Part shown: piece by piece, positions 16,831 to 25,091 of the stretch | Position numbering within the stretch: position 1 is the first letter of the stretch | Layout: the number at the start of each line of letters is the position of its first letter | From: Streptomyces caniferus | Lineage (GTDB): Bacteria; Actinomycetota; Actinomycetes; Streptomycetales; Streptomycetaceae | Reading direction: 5' to 3' | Assembly: GCF_009811555.1 (NCBI RefSeq) | Contig: NZ_BLIN01000003.1 | Span: forward strand, 868,001-932,000 | Length of the DNA stretch: 64,000 bases | Notes under the pieces: generated by a model | What the model saw: the letters and a program-made list of their open reading frames with translations, nothing else | Databases searched by the model: none | What the model was told of the DNA's origin: nothing | Program-made: the position numbers and the translations under genes

Positions 16831-18762
16831 TCAGCCCGCGACGCCCACCGGGGAGCCGGCCCGGGTGGCGGGGGCGGGGGTGTCCTCCTCGGCGGCGCAG
16901 GTCCAGAGGCGGGCCAGGGCTTCTCCCTTCAGCTGGTGGCCCTCTTGCCAGAGACGGCAGGCCGCGGTCAGGACGGCGTGCCGGTCGGCCTCCGGGGTGA
17001 CGGGGCGGGCGGGCAGGAGGGGGACGGCGGCCGAGGCGCCCAGACGGACGGCGCGGTGGCGGCGGGCGAAGACGGTGAGGGTCTGCCGGGGGCCCGCTTC
17101 GAGGAGGAGCATGTCGTCGGCCGCCAGCAGCTGGTCGAGCGCGGGCTGGAAGAGCACCGGGTCGGTGATCTGCCGGGCCCAGAAGCGGGGGCTCACCGCG
17201 TCGTCGGGCCCCAGCAGACCACCGGTGTAGCCGGAGTAGAGCGGCAGATCGGGGACGCGGAAGGGGAGTCCGGTGTAGGCGCGCTCCACCGCTTCCGAGG
17301 CCGGGGCCATGGCCGGGCTGTGGAAGGGGCTGGTGGCGGGCACCGTGACGACGGTGTGCCCGTCGGCGCGCAGCGCGGCGGCGGTCTCCGCTAGCGGAGC
17401 GGTCGAACCGGCCAGCATGGTCTGGCTGGTGGCGTTGACCGCGGCGACGACCACATCGGCACGCAGGTACGGACGCAGGGCCTCGGCGCCGGCGGCCACC
17501 GCGAGCATGCCGCCCGCGGGAATCCGCACCGCCGCGACGACCCGCTCGCGCATCATCGCCACCGCGTCGCTGAGCGGCACCACCCCGGCGAGGACCGCGG
17601 CGACCAGTTCGCCGGCGCTGTGCCCGAGGAGGGCGGCCGGGCGGATGCCCCAGCTGAGCACCATGCACCCCAGGCCGTAGTCGACCGCGAAGAGCAGCGG
17701 CTGGGCGCGGCGGACGTCGTCGATGGCGACGGCCGGGGTGTCGGCGAGCCAGTCGGCGCGGACGGCGGCCCCCTCCGGGCCGAGCAGCTCCAGTACGGCA
17801 TCGACGGCGGCGGTGAAGACCGGCTCCCGGCCGTAGAGTCCGGCCGCCATCGCGGTGTGCTGGGAGCCCTGGCCGGGGAAGAGCAGCGCGACCGGGCGGG
17901 GGCGGGGCGCGTGCACGGTGCGGGCCGCGGCGACCGCGGCGGGGGCCCGCTCGGCGGTGGTGACGGCCCCGGCACGGACCGGGCCGGGGGCCTGGCCGCA
18001 GGGCATGGTGGCCGGCAGGGCGGGGAACGCCTCCGGGAACAACCCGTCGAGCAGGGGCGCCAGTTCGCGCCGTACGCGCTGTTCCTCCGCGGCGTTGCCG
18101 CCGGACCACAGCAGCAGGCGGGGCGCCGCGGGGTCGGTGAGCCGACGGCTGTGCCGGGAGGGCCGCAGGATCGGCTCGTCCGCCGGGCCCGCGCAGCCGT
18201 CGAAGTCCAGCACCCCCAGCACACTGTCGTCGGCGGCGACCGCTTCGGCCGCCCGGCGGAGGGTCTGGACGGTGACGGTCCGGCCCAGGGGCTCCTGGAA
18301 GCCCGCAACCAGCGCCAGGTCGGCGCTCTTGGCCTGGAGTTCGTGGTGGGCCAGGTGCAGGGCGTGCGCGGGTGAGGGGGCGGTACGGACCGGGATGCCC
18401 TCGTGCACGGCGGGGAGGGCGGTGAGCGGAGCGGTGGAGCCGATGAAGACGACGGTACGGGGCGGAAGTTCCGCGGGCCGGGCGCCGAAGGCGTGCAGTA
18501 CGGCGGTGACGGCGGTGGGCGGGAGGGTGCGGCCGGCGGAGGTGTCGGAGAGGGAGTCGGCGGCGGTGGCGCGGGCCGGGGCGGCGTCGGCATCCTCGGG
18601 CGCGGCGATGTCGGCACCGTCGGCCGTGGGGTCGCCCTCGGCTGTGGTGAGGCCCGCTGTGCCGGTGGCGGCGGCCGGAGCGTCCGTTTCGCCCGGGAGC
18701 GGTGGTGACGTGGGCGTGATCTCCAGCCTTCTGGTCACCGCGGTCTGGTTGGCGAGAGACAT
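16831..18762 (-). CDS. Stand-alone acyltransferase with degenerate ketosynthase-like N-terminus
   Basis: The 643-residue protein starts at ATG 18762 behind GGAGGG. Residues about 90-190 resemble a worn ketosynthase: HALHLAHHELQAKSADLAL mirrors the KS segment preceding the GGV loop, but no active-site Cys block remains. From about residue 300 an acyltransferase domain begins (LLFPGQGSQHTAMAAGLY) with catalytic GHSAGELVAA, the carboxylate-binding MMRERVV Arg, and ATSPFHSPAM carrying the catalytic His. It should load malonyl (or the starter) onto an ACP. It is last in the ACCase-KS-KS-ACP-AT run. Type II clusters usually borrow FabD, so a dedicated AT with this architecture suggests special starter or extender handling. 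Confidence 0.8.
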   Translation of the reverse strand: MSLANQTAVTRRLEITPTSPPLPGETDAPAAATGTAGLTTAEGDPTADGADIAAPEDADAAPARATAADSLSDTSAGRTLPPTAVTAVLHAFGARPAELPPRTVVFIGSTAPLTALPAVHEGIPVRTAPSPAHALHLAHHELQAKSADLALVAGFQEPLGRTVTVQTLRRAAEAVAADDSVLGVLDFDGCAGPADEPILRPSRHSRRLTDPAAPRLLLWSGGNAAEEQRVRRELAPLLDGLFPEAFPALPATMPCGQAPGPVRAGAVTTAERAPAAVAAARTVHAPRPRPVALLFPGQGSQHTAMAAGLYGREPVFTAAVDAVLELLGPEGAAVRADWLADTPAVAIDDVRRAQPLLFAVDYGLGCMVLSWGIRPAALLGHSAGELVAAVLAGVVPLSDAVAMMRERVVAAVRIPAGGMLAVAAGAEALRPYLRADVVVAAVNATSQTMLAGSTAPLAETAAALRADGHTVVTVPATSPFHSPAMAPASEAVERAYTGLPFRVPDLPLYSGYTGGLLGPDDAVSPRFWARQITDPVLFQPALDQLLAADDMLLLEAGPRQTLTVFARRHRAVRLGASAAVPLLPARPVTPEADRHAVLTAACRLWQEGHQLKGEALARLWTCAAEEDTPAPATRAGSPVGVAG

Positions 18763-18956
18763 GGGTGCCCTCCTTCCGGGCGGGTGCACAGGGAGCGTGT
18801 GGCGAGGGGTGCGCGGCGGGGCGGAGCGGGAGCCTGCGTGGCGGGGGCCGGCGGTGGTGCGGGCACCCGCCACCAGGCAGCCTCACTCCTCGGGGAGCGG
18901 CGCCGAAGGCGGCCCATCCGGCCGGGGGAACCGGGACGGCCGCCTTCGACGCCAGA

Positions 18957-19226
18957 TCATGCGGCCGACGCGGTGCCGGCGTTGATGAGGTCGAGCAGGG
19001 CGCGCGGGGTCTCGGCGTCGACGACCGCGTCGTCCGGGATCTCCACGCCGTACTCCCGCTGGATCTCGCCGATCACCTGGAGCAGGGCGAGGGAGTCGTA
19101 GCCGAGCTCGATGAAGGGCGTGTCGATGACATCGCCGTCCAGGTCGACGCCCTCCTCCTCGCCCGCGCTCTCGCGCAGCATCCGGGTCAGGTCGGTGAGG
19201 GTGACGTGGGTGGTGGTGATGGGCAT
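18957..19226 (-). CDS. Acyl carrier protein of the minimal type II PKS
   Basis: The 89-residue ACP carries the phosphopantetheine attachment serine at residue 45 in IELGYDSLALLQV. It is acidic and the size of other polyketide ACPs. It starts 11 bases after the KS-beta stop, so it is part of the minimal PKS operon. The growing aromatic polyketide chain is held here. The PPTase at 29473 is the likely activating enzyme. Confidence 0.95.
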   Translation of the reverse strand: MPITTTHVTLTDLTRMLRESAGEEEGVDLDGDVIDTPFIELGYDSLALLQVIGEIQREYGVEIPDDAVVDAETPRALLDLINAGTASAA

Positions 19227-19237
19227 GGCGTGTCCTC

Positions 19238-20491
19238 TCAGTCGTTCCGGCCGGATGCCGGGTCCGTCGTCGCGGCATGCCGTCGTACGACGAGGGCCGC
19301 GTTGAAGCCACCGTGGCCGCGGGCGAGCACCAGCGCGGCGCGCAGGTCCTGCTCCCTCGGTGAGCCGGTGACCAGATCGAGGGGGAAGTCCGTGGCCGGG
19401 GCGGCCACGTTGACGGTGGGGGGAATGACGCCGTCGCGGAGGGCGAGCAGCGCGGTGGCCGCGTCCAGGGCCGCGCCGCCGGCGAGCAGCCGGCCGGTCA
19501 TGGTCTTGGGGGCGGTGACGGGCACGGCCCGCGGGCCGAAGAGGGCGCAGATCGCCTCGGCCTCCTCCCGGTCCGGTTCCGGTACGCCCGCGGCGTCGGC
19601 GAAGACCACATCGATGTCCGCGGGGGTGAGACCGGCGTCGGCCAGCGCGAGGCGCGCGGCCCGGCCCAGACCGGGCGGACGGCCGGAGCCGGGGGCCGGG
19701 TCGAGAGTGGCGGCGTATCCGGCGACCTCGCCGTAGATCTGCCGGGCGCCGCGCTCGCAGGCGCTGCCGGCGTCCTCGGTGACGAGGATCGCGCCGCCCT
19801 CCCCGGCCACGTATCCGCAGGCATCGGGCGAGAACGGCAGGTAGGCACGGGCGGGGTCGCAGACGGTGCTCATCCGCCCGGAGGCGAGCTGCGGTACCCA
19901 GCCCCAGGGGCACAGGGCCGCGTCGACACCGCCGGCGACGACCAGCGGGATGCCCTTGCGGATGTGGCGCCGGGCGTGGCCGAGCGAGTCGATACCGCCG
20001 GCCTGTTCGGTCAGCAGCACTCCGCTGGGGCCGCGCATCTTGTGCCGGATGGAGATCTGGCCGGTGTTGACGGCGTAGAACCAGGCGAACGACTGGTAGG
20101 CGCTGACGTACTCCTTGCCCTTGCTCCACAGGTTCTGCAGTTCGCGCTGGCCGAACTCGACGGCGCCGCCCGAGGCTGCGGTGACCACGCCCATGCCGTA
20201 TTCGGGCAGGGCCGCCGCGTCGACCCCCGCGTCGTCGATGGCCCAGGCGGCGGCGGTCAGGGCGAGGCGCGTCATGTGGTCGGTCTGCGGCATCAGCCGG
20301 CTGGGGATGTGCTCCTCGGCGACGAACCCGGGGACCTCGCCGGCCAGCGTCGCGGGGTACTGCGAGGCGTCGAAGCGGGTGACCGGGCCGATACCGGAGC
20401 GGCCGTCCAGGGTGGCCTTCCAGTAGTCCTCGGTGCCCAGGCCGTTGGGCGCGGTGATGCCGAGGCCGGTCACCACGGTCGTGGCGGTCAT
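19238..20491 (-). CDS. Type II PKS ketosynthase beta (chain length factor)
   Basis: The 417-residue protein shows the hallmark of chain length factors: Gln replaces the active Cys (LLTEQAGGIDSLGHARR, Q163). It pairs with KS-alpha to set chain length. Its ATG overlaps the KS-alpha stop by four bases (ATGA), which assures equal expression. The rest follows the thiolase fold, with CPWGWVPQLASGRMST, PDACGYVAGEGGAILV and the C-terminal ALVLARGHGGFNAALVV. Chain length cannot be read reliably by eye. Confidence 0.96.
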   Translation of the reverse strand: MTATTVVTGLGITAPNGLGTEDYWKATLDGRSGIGPVTRFDASQYPATLAGEVPGFVAEEHIPSRLMPQTDHMTRLALTAAAWAIDDAGVDAAALPEYGMGVVTAASGGAVEFGQRELQNLWSKGKEYVSAYQSFAWFYAVNTGQISIRHKMRGPSGVLLTEQAGGIDSLGHARRHIRKGIPLVVAGGVDAALCPWGWVPQLASGRMSTVCDPARAYLPFSPDACGYVAGEGGAILVTEDAGSACERGARQIYGEVAGYAATLDPAPGSGRPPGLGRAARLALADAGLTPADIDVVFADAAGVPEPDREEAEAICALFGPRAVPVTAPKTMTGRLLAGGAALDAATALLALRDGVIPPTVNVAAPATDFPLDLVTGSPREQDLRAALVLARGHGGFNAALVVRRHAATTDPASGRND

Positions 20492-21753
20492 ACGGCGCTC
20501 CTCTCCGGGCGGGCCAGCACCATCGCGCTCTGGAAACCGCCGAATCCGCTGCCGACGCTGAGGACGGTGTCGGTCTTCTGTTCGCGGGCGGTGAGCGGGA
20601 TGTAGTCCAGGTCGAGTTCGGGGTCGGGCTCGTGCAGGTTGGCGGTGGGCGGCAGCACCGAGTGCTCCATGGCCAGTGCGCAGGCGGCGATCTCCAGCGA
20701 GCCGATCGCGCCGAGCGAGTGCCCGATCATGGACTTGATGGAGCTGACCGGGGTGCGGTGGGCGTGCGCGCCGAGGCTGCGCTTGAAGGCGCCGGTCTCG
20801 TGCCGGTCGTTCATCTTGGTGCCGGAGCCGTGGGCGTTGATGTAGTCGATGGCGGTGGGGTCGATCCGGGCCTCGGCCAGGGCGGCGTCGATGGCCTGGG
20901 CCATCTCGCGGCCGTCCGGCTTGAGTCCGGTCATGTGGTACGCGTTGCAGCGCGCGGCGAACCCGGCGATCTCCGCGTAGATGTGCGCGCCCCGCGCCCG
21001 TGCGCTCGTCAGCTCCTCCAGGACGAGGACGGCGGCGCCCTCGCCGAGGACCAGCCCGCTGCGGGTGCGGTCGAAGGGGCGGCAGGCGCTCTCCGGGGTG
21101 TCGTTGCGCGGGGTGGTGGCGTGGATGGCATCGAAACAGGCCGAGGTGATCGGGGAGATCGGGGCCTCGGTGGCGCCCGCGATCATGACGTCGCAGGTGC
21201 CCTCGCGGATCAGCTCGACGGCGTGGCCGAGGGAGTCGAGGCCGGAGGTGCAGCCGGTGGAGACGACCGCCGCGGGCCCCTCGGCGCCGGCCGCCATGCC
21301 GACCTCGGCGGCCATCGAGCTGGGCACGAAGTGCCGGTAGAGCTCGGGGACGGCATAGGTGTGGTCGACCTGCCAGCTGCGTCCGCCGTTGCTGACGACG
21401 ACGTACTCGCGCTCCAGGCTGGTGGTGCAGCCGACCGCGCTGCCCAGGGAGGTGCCGATCCGGCCCGGGTCGATGCCGGCCGTCTCCAGGCCGCTGTCGG
21501 CGAGCGCCTCGCGGGTGGAGACGACCGCGAACTGCGCGGCGCGGTCCAGCCGGCGGATCTCCTGGGGCGTCAGCCCGGCGGCCGCGGGGTCGAAGTCGCA
21601 CTCGGCGGCGACCCGCGAGCGGAACGGGGAGGCGTCGTAGAAGGAGATCGTGCGGGTCGCCGACCGGCCGGCGGTCAGCAGGTCCCAGTAGTTCTTGATG
21701 CCGACTCCCCCGGGCGCCACGGCCCCGAGTCCTGTGATGGCGACTCTGCGCAT
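20488..21753 (-). CDS. Type II PKS ketosynthase alpha
   Basis: The 421-residue KS does the decarboxylative condensations. The active Cys is residue 168 in VVSTGCTSGLDSLGHA. The conserved His motifs follow at DYINAHGSGTKMND and SSIKSMIGHSLGAIGSLE, and the C-terminal GSGFGGFQSAMVL is intact. ATG 21753 follows GAGGT. It heads the KS-alpha/KS-beta/ACP/AT run, separated from the upstream carboxylase gene by 299 bases that contain a candidate SARP site, so it probably has its own promoter. Confidence 0.97.
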   Translation of the reverse strand: MRRVAITGLGAVAPGGVGIKNYWDLLTAGRSATRTISFYDASPFRSRVAAECDFDPAAAGLTPQEIRRLDRAAQFAVVSTREALADSGLETAGIDPGRIGTSLGSAVGCTTSLEREYVVVSNGGRSWQVDHTYAVPELYRHFVPSSMAAEVGMAAGAEGPAAVVSTGCTSGLDSLGHAVELIREGTCDVMIAGATEAPISPITSACFDAIHATTPRNDTPESACRPFDRTRSGLVLGEGAAVLVLEELTSARARGAHIYAEIAGFAARCNAYHMTGLKPDGREMAQAIDAALAEARIDPTAIDYINAHGSGTKMNDRHETGAFKRSLGAHAHRTPVSSIKSMIGHSLGAIGSLEIAACALAMEHSVLPPTANLHEPDPELDLDYIPLTAREQKTDTVLSVGSGFGGFQSAMVLARPERSAV

Positions 21754-21974
21754 CGTCGCTACCTCGCCTTCGACGGGGCCGGGTACCCCTGCGGGTACGG
21801 GCCTGACGGAACGTTGCGGGCCACGGTGTTCCCTTCGGTCGGTCCGCTCCTCGATGAGCCCGGCGGCCGGGGCCGGGCGGAGGATGCACCCCCGCGCCCC
21901 GCCGCCGCGGCGGACAGCTTCGGTGGCCGCTTGTGGCGCTCCCCCGCTGTCGGCTCCGCCATGGTTCGGCCCTC

Positions 21975-21992
21975 GCCTCGATACCCGCTCGT
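21975..21992 (-). promoter_or_regulatory. Candidate SARP-binding repeat upstream of KS-alpha
   Basis: Reading the minus strand, ACGAGCG (21992-21986) and TCGAGGC (21981-21975) are two heptamers set exactly 11 bases apart. This is the spacing and TCGAG-like sequence bound by ActII-ORF4/DnrI-type SARPs. They lie about 220 bases upstream of the KS-alpha start in the 299-base gap 21754-22052, which otherwise holds only a doubtful 67-codon ORF. The SARP gene two genes upstream is the likely binder. Confidence 0.45.
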
Positions 21993-22052
21993 ATGTGCGT
22001 GGATCTGCCGTCGGGGATACCGAAGTCGCAGGTCAGCGAGGTGCCGGCGGTC

Positions 22053-23651
22053 TCAGGTCGGGACGATGCCGTGCTTGCGGTCGGGCAGTTCGGCCTTCTT
22101 CTCGCGCAGCATGGCCAGCGACCTCGCGAGCACCCGCCGGGTGTCGCCGGGGTCGATGACGTCGTCGACGAGGCCGCGTTCGGCCGCGTAATAGGGGTGC
22201 ATCAGCTCGGACTTGTACTCCTTGACGAGCCGCTCGCGGGTGGCCTCCGGGTCGGGGGACGCGGCGATCTCGCGGCGGAACACGACATTGGCCGCGCCCT
22301 CGGCGCCCATCACCGCGATCTCGTTGGTGGGCCAGGCGAAGGACAGATCGGCGCCGATGGACCGGGAGTCCATGACGATGTACGCGCCGCCGTAGGCCTT
22401 GCGCAGCACGAGGGAGATACGGGGCACGGTCGCGTTGCAGTAGGCGTGCAGCAGCTTGGCGCCGTGGCGGATGATGCCGCCGTGCTCCTGGTCGACGCCC
22501 GGCAGGAAGCCGGGCACGTCCACCAGCGTCACCAGCGGGATGTTGAAGGCGTCGCAGGTGGTGACGAAGCGGGCGGCCTTCTCCGAGGCGTGGATGTCCA
22601 GCACGCCGGCCAGGGTGTTCGGCTGGTTGGCGACCACGCCGACGGTCTGCCCGTCGATCCGGGCCAGGGCGCACACCACATTGCGGGCCCAGCCCTCGTG
22701 CACCTCCAGGTACTCGCCGTCGTCGACGATCTCCTCGATCACCGCGCGAATGTCGTAGGCCCGTCCGGGGTCGGCGGGGACCAGGGCGGTGAGCGCGTCG
22801 GTGCGCCGGTCCGCCGGGTCCTCGCCCCGTACGGGCGCGGCGAGTTCACGGTTGTTGCGGGGCAGCAGCGACAGCAGCCAGCGCACCTCTTCCAGGCAGG
22901 CCGCCTCGTCGTCGAAGACGAAGTGGGCGACGCCGGAGGTCCCGGCGTGCACATCGGCGCCGCCCAGACCGTTGTGGGTGATCTTCTCGCCGGTGACCGC
23001 CTGGACGACGTCCGGACCGGTGATGAACATCTGGGCGGTCTCGCGCACCATGAACACGAAGTCGGTCAGTGCCGGGGAGTAGGCCGCGCCGCCGGCACAC
23101 GGGCCGAGCATCACGGAGATCTGCGGGATCACCCCGGACGCGCGGACGTTGCGGCGGAAGATGCCGCCGTAGCCGGCGAGGGCGGTGACGCCTTCCTGGA
23201 TGCGGGCGCCGGCGCCGTCGTTGAGCGAGACCAGCGGGGCGCCGGACGCCTCCGCGAGGTCCATGACCTTGTGCACCTTCGTCGCATGCGCCTCGCCCAG
23301 CGCCCCGGCGAACACCCGGAAGTCGTGGGCGTAGGCGAAGACGGTGCGGCCGTGCACCAGGCCCCAGCCGATGATCACGCCGTCGCCGTGCGGTTTGCGG
23401 GACTCCAGTCCGAAGCCGGTGGCGCGGTGCCGGCGCAGCGGTTCGATCTCGGTGAAGGTGCCCTCGTCGAAGAGGAGTTCCAGCCGCTCGTGCGCGGTCA
23501 GCTTGCCCTTGGTGTGCTGGCGGCGGGTGGCGGCCGCGTCGGGGCCCCGGCCGACCTCCTCCTTGAGGCGGTGCAGCTCGGCGGTGGCACGGCCCAGGTC
23601 GGGGCGCGGCGGGGTGAGCGGCGTCGTCGCGGTTTCCTGAAGGATCGTCAT
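22053..23651 (-). CDS. Acyl-CoA carboxylase beta (carboxyltransferase) subunit
   Basis: The 532-residue protein matches AccB/PccB carboxyltransferases, which move CO2 from biotin to acetyl-CoA or propionyl-CoA. Visible features: AHERLELLFDEGTF at the start, the oxyanion turn GAGARIQEGVTALAGYGGIF, and the second oxyanion region KAYGGAYIVMDSRSIGAD. It should supply malonyl-CoA to the PKS with the small epsilon subunit encoded at 35193. The biotin-carrying alpha subunit is not in the window and is probably the housekeeping copy. Transcribed toward KS-alpha. Confidence 0.93.
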   Translation of the reverse strand: MTILQETATTPLTPPRPDLGRATAELHRLKEEVGRGPDAAATRRQHTKGKLTAHERLELLFDEGTFTEIEPLRRHRATGFGLESRKPHGDGVIIGWGLVHGRTVFAYAHDFRVFAGALGEAHATKVHKVMDLAEASGAPLVSLNDGAGARIQEGVTALAGYGGIFRRNVRASGVIPQISVMLGPCAGGAAYSPALTDFVFMVRETAQMFITGPDVVQAVTGEKITHNGLGGADVHAGTSGVAHFVFDDEAACLEEVRWLLSLLPRNNRELAAPVRGEDPADRRTDALTALVPADPGRAYDIRAVIEEIVDDGEYLEVHEGWARNVVCALARIDGQTVGVVANQPNTLAGVLDIHASEKAARFVTTCDAFNIPLVTLVDVPGFLPGVDQEHGGIIRHGAKLLHAYCNATVPRISLVLRKAYGGAYIVMDSRSIGADLSFAWPTNEIAVMGAEGAANVVFRREIAASPDPEATRERLVKEYKSELMHPYYAAERGLVDDVIDPGDTRRVLARSLAMLREKKAELPDRKHGIVPT

Positions 23652-23757
23652 CGGCAGAACGTAGGAACGCCGGCTCGAACTCCGCTGGAGAGCGCGCGGC
23701 GGTGCGGCGGCGGTCGGTGCGGACCGTCCTTGCCCGGCGGTGGCCGGCCGGCCGCCG

Positions 23758-24552
23758 TCAGCCGGTGGCGGTCAGCGACTGCCCGAGGTTCACGTCGCCG
23801 GAGAGCACGGCGTGTTGGAGCTGCTGGAGCCGGGCCGACGGCTCGATGCCGAGCTCCCCGACGAGCGCCTCGCGCAGCCGCTGGTACGCCTCCAGCGCAC
23901 GCCAGGAGCTGCCCGAGCAGTGCAGTGCGGTCATCAACTGGGCGCAGAAGTTCTCGTGCATGGGGTTCCGGGCGGCGAGGAAGCAGAGTTCGGGCACCAC
24001 CTCGGTGTGCCGGCCGAGCTTGAGGTCGGCGTCGATCCGGCGTTCCAGACAGGCCATCCGGTCCTCCTCCAGCCGGAGCACCTCCAGTTCCAGCACCCCG
24101 CCCACGGGCACATCGACCAGCGCGGGCCCCTGCCAGACGGCCAGCGCCTTGCCCAGCAGGGCGGAGGCGGCGGCGTAGTCGTGGGCGTCGTAGGCGCCGC
24201 GTCCCGACAGGGCGAGCTGCTCGAACTCCTGGACGTCGACCTGGCCGGGCTGGATCTGGAGGAGGTAGCCGCCGTGCTGGGTGACCAGGACTTCCTTGGC
24301 GTTGCGCACGGGGTCGCCGTCCAGGGCCACCGCGATCTTGCGGCGCAGCTGGAGGATGTAGGTCTGCAGGGTGGTGGCCGCGCTGCGCGGCACGTTCTGT
24401 CCCCAGATCTCTTCCATCAGCGTGGGCACGGTCACCACATGGTCGCCCTGCAGCGCGAGCAGCGCGAGTATCTGCCGCGGTTTGGCGGCGCTCGGCACCA
24501 GCGACACACCGTGTTCGTGGGCGGTCAGCGGGCCCAGAACCTTGATTTCCAT
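23758..24552 (-). CDS. SARP-family pathway activator
   Basis: The 264-residue protein is a small SARP: an OmpR-like winged-helix domain (MEIKVLGPLTAHEHGVSLVP, KPRQILALLALQGDHVV, LQTYILQLRRKIA) followed by a bacterial transcriptional activation domain (HDYAAASALLGKALAVWQG onward). Start ATG 24552 is preceded by GGGGAG. Such proteins switch on antibiotic clusters by binding 11-bp-spaced heptamer repeats; candidates are seen upstream of KS-alpha and in its own divergent promoter region. It likely activates both the PKS operon and the divergent RiPP-like operon. Confidence 0.92.
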   Translation of the reverse strand: MEIKVLGPLTAHEHGVSLVPSAAKPRQILALLALQGDHVVTVPTLMEEIWGQNVPRSAATTLQTYILQLRRKIAVALDGDPVRNAKEVLVTQHGGYLLQIQPGQVDVQEFEQLALSGRGAYDAHDYAAASALLGKALAVWQGPALVDVPVGGVLELEVLRLEEDRMACLERRIDADLKLGRHTEVVPELCFLAARNPMHENFCAQLMTALHCSGSSWRALEAYQRLREALVGELGIEPSARLQQLQHAVLSGDVNLGQSLTATG

Positions 24553-24648
24553 GAGTGCTCTCCCCTCGTGAGTCACAACCGCCGGCCACGGGGCCGCGGG
24601 TCATCTCGAGCTTCAAGCGAGGTTCGCACCGAGGAGCGCGCGAGCCCA

Positions 24649-24698
24649 GTGAGCCACTCACGAGCACAATCATGAAAATGTCATGCCGATGTGGTGAA
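24649..24698. promoter_or_regulatory. Divergent control region: palindrome and SARP-type direct repeats
   Basis: In the 268-base gap between the SARP gene and the small-peptide gene, GTGAG-CCA-CTCAC (24649-24661) is a perfect palindrome. Nine bases on, TCATGAA (24670), TCATGCC (24681) and the weaker TGGTGAA (24692) repeat at exact 11-base intervals, the geometry of SARP sites; the first two also share ATG four bases after each heptamer. Confidence 0.5.
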
Positions 24699-24820
24699 CC
24701 AGGCACTGGGGTCTGTGCCTCCGGCGCCCGCAGAATACTGCCTCACCGGACGCCGGGTCGTCGGGCCGAGCACTTCAGGCCACCCCGGACGGCCCATCCG
24801 ACAACGGAGGGAACAGTCAC

Positions 24821-25087
24821 ATGCCCGCGACGCACCGGACCATGCCTGCCCGCCCCGCGGCCGACGCCGCCGCCGACCTCTGCCGCTTCGCCGAACTCGT
24901 GGCCCGGGCGGGGCTGGAGCCCGACCTGAAGCGCCGTTACACCGACGACCCGGCGGCCGTGTTCGCCGAGTTCGGGCTGCTGGGCGCGGAGCCCGTCTAC
25001 ACCGCGCCGTCGCTCGTCATCGAGGATCTGGGACGGCCTGACGCCACGGCCACCACGCTGCTGACCGGTATCCCGTACGCCGTCTGA
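24821..25087 (+). CDS. Putative RiPP precursor with NHLP-like leader
   Basis: The 88-residue product starts at ATG 24821 behind GGAGG and ends four bases before the YcaO gene. After a Pro/Ala-rich N-terminus it reads LCRFAELVARAGLEPDLKRR, DDPAAVFAEFGLLG and SLVIEDLGRPD. The order helix, basic turn, DPAAVxAEFGL, then VxEDxG resembles the nitrile-hydratase-like leader (NHLP) of TOMM precursors. The last 16 residues (PDATATTLLTGIPYAV) carry four Thr and no Cys or Ser and would be the core. There is no GG cleavage site at the expected spot. It could alternatively be a partner protein of the YcaO enzyme rather than a substrate. Confidence 0.6.
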   Translation: MPATHRTMPARPAADAAADLCRFAELVARAGLEPDLKRRYTDDPAAVFAEFGLLGAEPVYTAPSLVIEDLGRPDATATTLLTGIPYAV

Positions 25088-25091
25088 CGTC

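Noticed and set aside
19238..21889. An 883-codon open frame spanning both ketosynthase genes
   Set aside because: Only the part from ATG 20491 encodes KS-beta; the rest is an Arg/Pro-rich shadow of KS-alpha in another frame.
21759..21962. 67-codon minus-strand ORF between the carboxylase and KS-alpha genes
   Set aside because: It has no ribosome site and a Pro/Arg/Ser-rich, unstructured product; the gap is better explained as a promoter region.
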